This document shows, one piece after another, positions 56,857-64,000 of a stretch of DNA of 64,000 nucleotides. The position numbers were made by a program, and so were the translations under genes. How positions within the stretch are numbered: the stretch's first letter is position 1; each line of letters starts with the position of its first letter. The notes beneath the pieces were generated by a model. It ran no database searches. It saw only the letters and a program-made list of their open reading frames with translations, and was not told where the DNA came from. This DNA comes from Diphasiastrum complanatum (Eukaryota; Streptophyta; Lycopodiopsida; Lycopodiales; Lycopodiaceae). The stretch spans positions 62,386,442 to 62,450,441 of the forward strand of contig CM055094.1 of the NCBI GenBank assembly GCA_029204225.1, written 5' to 3'.

Positions 56857-57542
56857 AGAGAGATTTTATTGATATATTTTTCTAGTTATTTTATAATTAT
56901 TTTGATTATATTCAATTTTCTTTGTATTATTAAAATTATTTTATATTTTAGATTTTATTCACTTTTTTGAATATTTAATCCATTAATGTTATGATTATGT
57001 GATGCTATTTGTATATTCTTTTAATTTCTTTCATATTGTTTATTCTTGTAATTTGTTTATTCTTTTATTTATTTCTGGGTTTTATAAATTTATGATTTTT
57101 GTTTAGTAGACGTTTAATGTTATTCATCATTTAATTCTACTAATTTTCACTTTTCTGTTTTTAGAAGTTATTTATGTCTTTATGTTTTGTGTGCAATTTT
57201 AAATTATATATGTCTTTCAAAAAAAAAAAGAGGAGAGCACAAGAAAAAGACAACAATTATCCCATAAGTATTTCTAGAAGCATGACAGAACTATGAGTAT
57301 TTATAGATTCTGAAATCGTCCATTTCCAAGAATTGTGGTTAAAGAGCCACAATTACAACAAGATGGCTTTCCAAAAAAGCCAAAATCAATTACATTTGTT
57401 TTTTTATGAGTTGAATACGTTGTTGACATGTGGTAGTTCATAAATCCCATAAGCAAATGAACATCTATCCACAAAGATAGATAAACCCCCTCCCCATCTC
57501 AATAGTTATCATTGTTACATAATTAAAAAATCGTAACGTCCT
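56857..57542. other. AT-rich spacer, nothing recognised
   Basis: Very T-rich, no open frames of note. It ends where the GC-rich repeat family begins. Confidence 0.6.
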
Positions 57543-57772
57543 ATGCGACCCTCTACGGTCCTCTACGGTCCCTAATGTGGTCCCTCTGTGGTCCTCTACG
57601 GTCCTCCTGCCGCGGCAGGAGGTTCTCAGTGTTTCATTTTTTGTTTAAATTTTTTTTGGAGTGTTTCATTTTTTGTCTAAAAGAATTGAGAACCTCCCGC
57701 CGCGGCGGGAGGACCGTAGAGGACCACAGAGGGACCACATTAGGGACCGCAAAGGACCATAGAGGGTCGTAT
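57543..57772. repeat. foldback: 86-bp inverted arms around a 58-bp loop
   Basis: Left arm 57543-57628 and right arm 57687-57772 are reverse complements with six mismatches and no gaps; all six are transitions. Each arm contains a perfect 20-bp palindrome: CCTCCTGCCGCGGCAGGAGG at 57603-57622 and CCTCCCGCCGCGGCGGGAGG at 57693-57712. The outer arms consist of GGACCGTAGAGG-type repeats, so repeat orientation flips across the structure. The loop carries its own direct repeat, AGTGTTTCATTTTTTGTYTA, twice. Confidence 0.92.
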
Positions 57773-58215
57773 AGGACCTTAGAGGAACCTCAAAGGACCG
57801 CAAAGGGACCGCATTAGGGACCGCAGAGAGACCGCGGCGGGAGGTTCTGAGTATTTTCTTTTTTGATGAAAAATATTCAGAACCTCTCGCTAGAACCGCA
57901 TGAACTACAGTTGTGGTTATCTGCGGTCTAGTGACTCGTTGGTTGTCACAAGCTTGAAATTGCGGTTTTGTAGGTTTCCGCCTTACAGTTTGGAATATTA
58001 TGAACCACATGCTGGCCCTTTGCGGTGCGGTTGCTGTTTTGTTGAAATGCGAGTTCTGCCTTAGACAGATTCCTTTGCACAAAAACTAAAACTATCTGAT
58101 ATCTCTGATCAAACATTTTTAGAGCGGGAGGTTCTAAAGCATCTGATACATATATAAAGAATATATATACATATATAATTAAAAAAATTCAGAACCTCTC
58201 GCCACGGTGGGAGGT
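57773..58215. repeat. continuation of GC-rich repeat family with second hairpin
   Basis: 57773-57835 continues GGACCGCA-type repeats. 57845-57885 is a hairpin with arms GGTTCTGAGTATTTTC and GAAAAATATTCAGAACC. A degenerate palindrome CCTCTCGCCACGGTGGGAGG occurs at 58194-58213 flanked by inverted TCAGAA/TTCTGA. Between them, 57893-58190 is AT-rich with no gene. Confidence 0.8.
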
Positions 58216-58237
58216 TCTGAGGCCATGTTTCTTAAAT

Positions 58238-58526
<289 letters not shown>

Positions 58527-58746
58527 TATTGATGGGTATTACATTAATATATTTATATTTATATTTATATATACAACTAATATATATATATAAATTTCAT
58601 TTTAAAGTTACAATACAATATTTTGTAAATACATGCATCTAATATAAACGTCTCTTTGAATTGACTATTTCGAATACATTTTACATAAAAGTATATATGT
58701 AATCTAACATATCAACGGTCAACATTTTTGTTATGCATGTAATGAA

Positions 58747-59810
58747 TTGGCAAAGGTTGCATTGAATCAAAATATGATACATCCTCGGATATTTGATGCC
58801 ACTTTTAGGTTTGTGCATGCCAAGATGTGTATATTTAAGAATGCATCTCGTTACATTCTTGAATCAGATAGACTCAATCATGATCCGGAAGAGAAAAGAA
58901 AAAAGAGCAGTCTGCCAGAAATCATGGAGCGTGCACGTGATGTATGGATCTCATTGAGTCGACCACGCTTTGTTAAATGAGTGAAGCTAAATCCTGAGCA
59001 ACTGAAACAAATGAGAGCATTTTATCTCAGTTTGTGCGGTGTCCTTGGCAGTAGTAATGTTGGATCTTTGTCTGGACAACACACAATTACATCTTTGTAT
59101 GAGAAATTTGAGGAGTACACAATACTAATCTTTCGTTCAGATGAAACATTCAATAATTATATGCAAGTCATGAAATTGTATGTAAATGATCAAATTTGTT
59201 ATGACGAACCTCCATTGGGATTGAGGAAGACGAAAAACAAACCGATATCTATTCAGTTGTTCAGATGTTTGAGGTATATGTCGGACGCCATGTGCGATCA
59301 TATCCTAAAGAAGCTTGTAAATGGAGAATTGTATTTTGGAAGAAAAAATAGAGAAAAACACATTGATGACGGAGTTCTTCTTATGGTTTGTGAGATGGCT
59401 GCACTAAGTGTTGTATAGTATTCGCTTACTACAGAAGAAGACTTGCCTTTAGATGTGGACTACAATAAAGAGAGCATAAAACAACTCTCAAAATCATCGA
59501 CCCGACTTTTTGTCGGAATTGGGTTAGAGCACACTATGGAAAAGACAAAGGTATAACTTCAAAATTGATTGGTGTTATACCTAAGCCCTTGAGAGCAGTT
59601 GCAGAAAATATTAAACAAACATATCTTGCCGTCTACAATACTGAGCATGAAATTGGGACCTCTAATAGCACCGAATGGAGGTTCTTTTACAAAGTAAAAA
59701 CTTCAAAAAATGAGGAGGCCATCTGTTGTGGAGCTGAAGAATCAAGTTTCATGACACTTCTTTCTTTGCTGTGGGAGCATCCCACATTGGAGATAGAGTC
59801 AAATGATGTA
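58747..59810 (+). pseudogene. unidentified ~350-codon protein remnant
   Basis: One plus frame runs from 58747 to about 59545 with stops at 58978-58980 and 59416-59418. After a one-base shift it continues as KLIGVIPKPLRAVAENIKQT, NTEHEIGTSNSTEWRFFYKV and EESSFMTLLSLLWEHPTLEI to about 59810. Features: DPEEKRKKSSLPEIMERARD, NPEQLKQMRAFYLSLCGVL, a Lys/Arg-rich middle (GRKNREKHIDDG) and an acidic part. I do not recognise a family. It lies between two blocks of the GC-rich repeats and is cut at its 3' side by the copia LTR element. Confidence 0.4.
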
Positions 59811-60015
59811 TTCTGGTTTTCACACGTGTCAAAAATCAGAATTCTGTACATTCTCTGTTCAGACCTGAAAATATCAATTCTAATCTCTTTGATCCAAAAA
59901 CTGTTCAATACTAGACAGCAGAAAAGTATAAACAGTTTCCTAGCCTGAACTGATAGAAAATTCTTCATACACCTGATGTTAGTAGCATTCAAAGCATGGT
60001 ATGGCTCTGATACCA
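59811..60015 (-). other. copia internal stub and primer-binding site
   Basis: 60004-60015 reads GCTCTGATACCA, the minus-strand tRNA-iMet primer site TGGTATCAGAGC, next to the LTR at 60016. About 190 bases of presumed leader follow toward 59811 before the unrelated ORF text, so the body of the element is deleted. Confidence 0.75.
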
Positions 60016-60994
60016 TGTGAAAAATCCATCAAACTCACACGTGTGAGGAACCACAAGAAATCTGTGAATGATCTTGACCATGCTTTGTGGTGGCACACAG
60101 ATCACCTGTAGAGCAATCCTACAATCTACCAATAGATCTGAGGCTGGAGCACAATCTAGAATGCTACAGATCAAAGAAATACTAATTCCGCACAAATAGA
60201 GAGAATACATAAGCAAAATAATGTATGAAGAAGACACCAATCTCGAGTTAGAGAGAGAATTAGCAAAATAGCATGAGATCCAATTTTGACATTATGACAT
60301 TACCAAAGCTTGATTCATCATTAGAAATGAATGAGAACCATATGTACATATATAGGAAGAGCCAAAATTCATGGTACTACTTGCATTCAATGCATTTCCT
60401 ACACCTAATCAAGTGTAAACTACTACCATATTGACACCTAACAGCTTGCATGTTGAAATTGCACCTAACTTCTCCCTACTACCATATTGACACCTAACAA
60501 CTTGCATGCTGAAATTGCACCTAACTTCTACCTACTTTGTCCAAATGTCAATTTCTCAACTAGATATGTACAAAACTACATGCAAGTGTCCAATACTATA
60601 TTTTCATGCCTTGCATGTGACTTCCCTAGATGAATTGGATATGTGTAGAACATGTATACTGACTTGCATGTTGCATGCACTGATTGCATGTTGCATGCAT
60701 GCCCTCTAACTGACTTTGCATGTCATCTACTTTTATGCATGTCTACAAATCTAGATCTACCTAACTCAAACTCTCCCTAATCTACAAGGTCATGTGCTCA
60801 ATTCACATACCTTTGATATATACAATGGAACAAAGCGAATATAGTCCAAATATGACCATCTAGACATTGTGCATGTCATGTAGCTTGAGTTTGTACATGC
60901 TAGAGAATTATATTTACAACTTGTAGATGCACAAGCAAGATGATTTTCCTCATCAACCCCTATAGACAAGTTGGATAGCTTTTTATTCTTCACA
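60016..60994 (-). repeat. copia LTR (about 979 bp), nearly solo
   Basis: Termini TGTGAAAAATCC and ATTCTTCACA give TG...CA ends. The interior contains a 56-bp tandem duplication (60421-60476 and 60477-60532, beginning TACTACCATATTGACACC) and at least ten TGCATG/GCATGT words between 60440 and 60750. One end joins the GC-rich repeats (AGGACCACAGAGG) directly, so the LTR inserted into, or beside, that array. Confidence 0.75.
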
Positions 60995-62085
60995 AGGACC
61001 ACAGAGGTCGCAGAGGTCGCAAAGGACCGCAGTGGTCGTAGAGGACCGTAGAGGTCACAGAGGACCGCAGAGGACCATAGAACTCACAACCTCTTGCCGC
61101 GGTGGGAGGACCGCAAAGGACCACAGAGGGACAAAATTTGGGACCGTAGAGGTCGCAGAGGACTACAGAGGTTGCAGAGGACCGCAAAGGTCGTAGAGGG
61201 GTCGTAGAGGACCGTAGAGGTCGCAGAGGACCGCAGAGGTCGCAGAGGTCACAGAGGACCGTAGAGGACCGCAGAGGATCCAGAGGTCGCAGAGGTCGTA
61301 GAGGCCGCAGAGGTCATAGAGGACCGTAGAGGACCACAGAGATCGTAGAGGACCGTAGAGGTCACAATCGCAGAAGTCACAGAGGACCACAGAAGTTGCA
61401 AAGGACCGCAAAGGTCACAGAGGACTGTAGAGGACTGCATAGGGACCATAGAGGACCATAGAACTCAGAACCTCCCACCGCGGCGGGAGGACTGCAGAGG
61501 ACCGTAGAGGTCACAGAGGTCGCAGAGGATCGCAAAGATCACAAAGGACCACAGAGGTCGCAGAGGGACCATAGAGGACCGTAGAACTCAGAACCTCCCA
61601 CCGCGACGGGAGGACCACAAAGGGACCTCGTTAGAGACCGTAGAGGACTGTAGAGGTCGCAGAGGGTCACAAAGGAGGATCACAATTTTGTAGGGTCCAC
61701 CCGCCGCGGTGGGTGGATTGTAGAGGGTCGCATAGGACCGTAGAAGACCAAAGAGGGACTGTAGAGGACCAGAGAGGGACATCAAAGGACCTCAGAGGAC
61801 CGGAGAGGGACCGCAGAGGGTCGCATAAGACCGCAAAGGACCGCATTAGGGACTGTCTCAAAAAAGAGGGATCACATTAGTTACCACAGAGGGACCGCAA
61901 AGGACTGCATTAGGGACCGCAGAGGGACCACATTAGGGACTGTCTCAAAAAACAGCAGAGGGACAGCAGATGGTCCATAGAGGGACCGTAGAGGACCACA
62001 TTAGGGACGTCAAAAAAAAAATTCAATTTTTTATAAAAATTTTGGAGGCTCCACCCGCCGCGACAGGTGGACCTCCAAAAACAAA
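60995..62085. repeat. GC-rich array of GGACCGCAGAGG-type units with SacII-centred palindromes
   Basis: About 1.1 kb of irregular 9-12-base units: GAGGTCGCA, GAGGACCGCA, GAGGGACCGCA and TTAGGGACCGCA. Palindromic 20-mers around CCGCGG (or CCGCGA) occur at 61090-61109, 61472-61491, 61594-61613, 61697-61716 and 62051-62070. Most are preceded by AACTCAGAA-like text or flanked by CCACCC. All long frames over it (PLRSS repeats) are by-products. The family also occurs at 57.5-58.2 kb. Confidence 0.9.
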
Positions 62086-62224
62086 TAGATCTTTTGTAAG
62101 AGAAATATTAAACATTGTCAAAGTTGAATTAATTTGTGATTAATTAACATCTTGAAATTCTCTTGTCCATTTTTGAAAATGGATTTTGAGAAAGTCCAAA
62201 ATTAATTGAGACGATGTTAAACAT

Positions 62225-63110
62225 CTTCCAAATGAACATTCCTACTTGTAGAGAGAGAAATAGGAATTGTGTCAATCCGTTGAAGTGAAGTACTCTTTGT
62301 GAAAAGTCATGTGTAAACTTGCTCCACTATCAATCCACCATAGATCTAGAGATCCATAATTAGCAAGCATACATGAAGACATCACAAAAGCATCATCATT
62401 TGCATCTTGCACATCCAAACCATCCTCATCAAGAGTAAGATTACCTTGCTTGTCTCCTTGATCTATCTTCTTCTTGTAGTACTCACTTGCAAAGTGTCCT
62501 TTGATGCCACAATAGAAGCACTTGAGCTTTGATCTATCTTTTTTTTTGCCATTTGAAGAAGCCTCCCCTTGATCATGCCCATTAGACCACTTACTTTTTC
62601 TTTTGCCCTTGAATTTGCGCTTGATGAACATAGCCTCCTCTCCAACTTGAGATGTTGATGAAGATTCACTTCTTGCTTGAAGCCTGTATTCTTCATTGAT
62701 CAAGATCTCTTGAGGATCAATCAAACTTGGCAAAGTCTTTTGAATAGCAAGACTTTGAACAATGTTAGCATGAGCATCCAACAATCCATTAAGAATAACT
62801 TGAAAAAGCTCTCCTTCCTTAATGCTCTCATCAATGCAAGCTAACTCATCATTCAATGCTTTCACTCTCAAAATAAAGAAATTTGGACTGTCTTCACTCT
62901 TTTGCAAACAAGAAACGATTTTCCTTCTTAGAGTCAACACTCTAGAAGTAGACTTGGATTCATAAAGCTTTTTCAATGAATCCCTAGCATCCTTAGATGA
63001 AGTACTCTTACCAACTTCTTTGACAAGCTCATTGGTAACATTCATCTTTATCATGTGTAGAGCCTTTTTGGCCCTGTTGTCATACCTCATTTGATCTTGT
63101 TGAACAACAA
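62225..63110 (-). pseudogene. copia gag and protease start (C5)
   Basis: The 272-codon frame from 63090 lacks about the first 75 residues of gag. It continues MIKMNVTNELVKEVG, SRVLTLRRKIVSCLQ and a Lys-rich tail, then CFYCGIKGHFASEYYKK, a knuckle whose last Cys is Tyr. The protease start WWIDSGASLHMTFHKEYFTS follows. About 20 codons are then missing, and IDTIPISLSTSRNVHLEDV can be read at about 62279-62225 before the frame fails. It is close to C1 but an independent copy. No primer site or LTR is seen upstream in the window. Confidence 0.88.
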
Positions 63111-64000
63111 CAAATGTTTTAAAAAGGAAATCACAAGGATATGAAACTTCTCAATTCTCTTCTAGCACTTATACCATGCAAATCAACACATAGAATAGTG
63201 AAATCTTGATCAACCTATGATCTATTCTCAATCTAATGACTCTTGCCACTTCCTAAGATTGCAACACACTCAAATGAAGTTCAGTAACCTCACAATCTAG
63301 AGATCCAATCAAAATTAGGATTTTGACAAAATCACTAAAACATTGATTATTTCAAAATTTACATGCGATTGTCTAAAACTTGATATGCAATCTTGTAGCC
63401 ACCACTTAGGCTTTTCCAATGCTCTAAAAATCGTCCAAATCCAACAAGTAAAGTGAGAAATCAAAATTGATCAAGATTATAAACATGAATAGAGTTTGGA
63501 TCTACAAAAGATCCAATCTACATATAACACTGTTTCAGTAATAGAATTTCTTGATTTTTAATAAATTAATTTCTCTCTCTATCCTCTCTAGTATATGCTT
63601 GTGTGCTCAAACTTAAGTTCAAGCAAAGGAGCATGTGCTCAAACTTAAGTTCAAACATAGGTCTTTTTCAAGTTTGGGTGATTGAGCTTAATTTTGAGCA
63701 TAGGACCTCATAAAAGAAAAGACTGGGACTTGTGATTGTCCCAAAATTAATAAAACAGTTTCTTGATGGTTGGCAACCTTGGGAAGGAGCATATTTCATC
63801 CCAGATACTTCACCGTATCATAGAATCTAACTACAAGTTAGATAAACCTCCATTAAAGCCTTATAACTGATTCGAAATAGTCTTTGGAGAATTGAAGAGA
63901 GCCATTAAGAGGAATTCCAGCTTGGCAGTTTGTTGCTGGCCCTCTTATCTCCTCTATGGCTTCCTCGTACCTTGACAGCAAAATCCATGGGTTTTGTGCT
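63111..64000. other. unassigned sequence at window end
   Basis: 63111-63560 could be leader of C5 but has no primer site. At 63598-63655 the word TGTGCTCAAACTTAAGTTCA occurs twice, 33 bases apart. From 63720 on the base composition is more balanced, without an open frame long enough to call. Nothing else recognised. Confidence 0.45.

Noticed and set aside
60990-61861. Several overlapping minus frames rich in GPLRSS/VVLCD repeats, also 57575-58082
   Set aside because: Produced by the GGACCGCAGAGG-type repeat units, open in more than one frame, with no homologue.

Overview
The window looks like a stretch of a large, transposon-rich nuclear genome of a land plant. The evidence is an intron-containing PLS-class pentatricopeptide-repeat (PPR) gene of the plant organelle RNA-editing type, Ty1/copia and Ty3/gypsy elements with tRNA-iMet and tRNA-Asp primer-binding sites of plant type, a CACTA transposase remnant, AT-rich spacers and long TA/CT microsatellites. 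The density of decayed, nested, same-age-class elements would suit a gymnosperm or another large-genome plant, but I cannot name the species from sequence alone. No bacterial operons, CRISPR arrays or rRNA genes are visible.

Layout. 1-3273: 5' part of a minus-strand copia element (LTR, primer site, gag, protease) cut by the window edge; its LTR sits in a repeat that recurs near 32.7 kb. 3.6-4.4 kb: CACTA transposase remnant (minus). 4.6-8.3 kb: 3' part of an LTR element with unfamiliar coiled-coil ORFs (here called E family); a second copy of its 3' end lies inverted at 11.4-12.85 kb and a third, diverged relative at 33.0-35.0 kb. 8.4-9.2 kb: copia gag scrap followed by a diverged tandem array and T31. 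12.9-16.7 kb: copia 3' ends and LTRs in both orientations. 16.7-23.5 kb: a minus-strand Athila-like gypsy element whose middle is replaced by a piece of copia pol. 23.5-30.2 kb: two tandem copies of a copia/chromovirus compound, the second continuing into a chromovirus pol with chromodomain. 30.2-31.2 kb: copia integrase fragment. 31.2-36.9 kb: CT microsatellite, repeats and spacer.

The only gene that looks intact is the PPR gene at 36915-39475 (two exons, 809 residues predicted). It lies in the one TE-poor interval, about 35.0-45.0 kb. That interval also holds weak exon-like remnants at 42.1-44.3 kb, including a 464-bp tandem duplication.

45.0-49.7 kb: a nearly full-length but dead copia element (plus). 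49.8-53.3 kb: minus copia fragments around an unidentified 180-codon ORF. 54.4-56.9 kb: a degenerate protein with features of a DDE-like transposase. 57.5-62.1 kb: an unusual GC-rich repeat family with perfect 20-bp SacII-centred palindromes, an 86-bp-arm foldback, compound microsatellites, an unidentified ~350-codon broken ORF and a copia LTR. 62.2-63.1 kb: copia gag/protease remnant (minus).

Functionally, almost everything here is decaying mobile DNA; nearly every transposon frame carries nonsense codons, frameshifts or deletions. Domain names come from my recognition of family motifs, not from searches.
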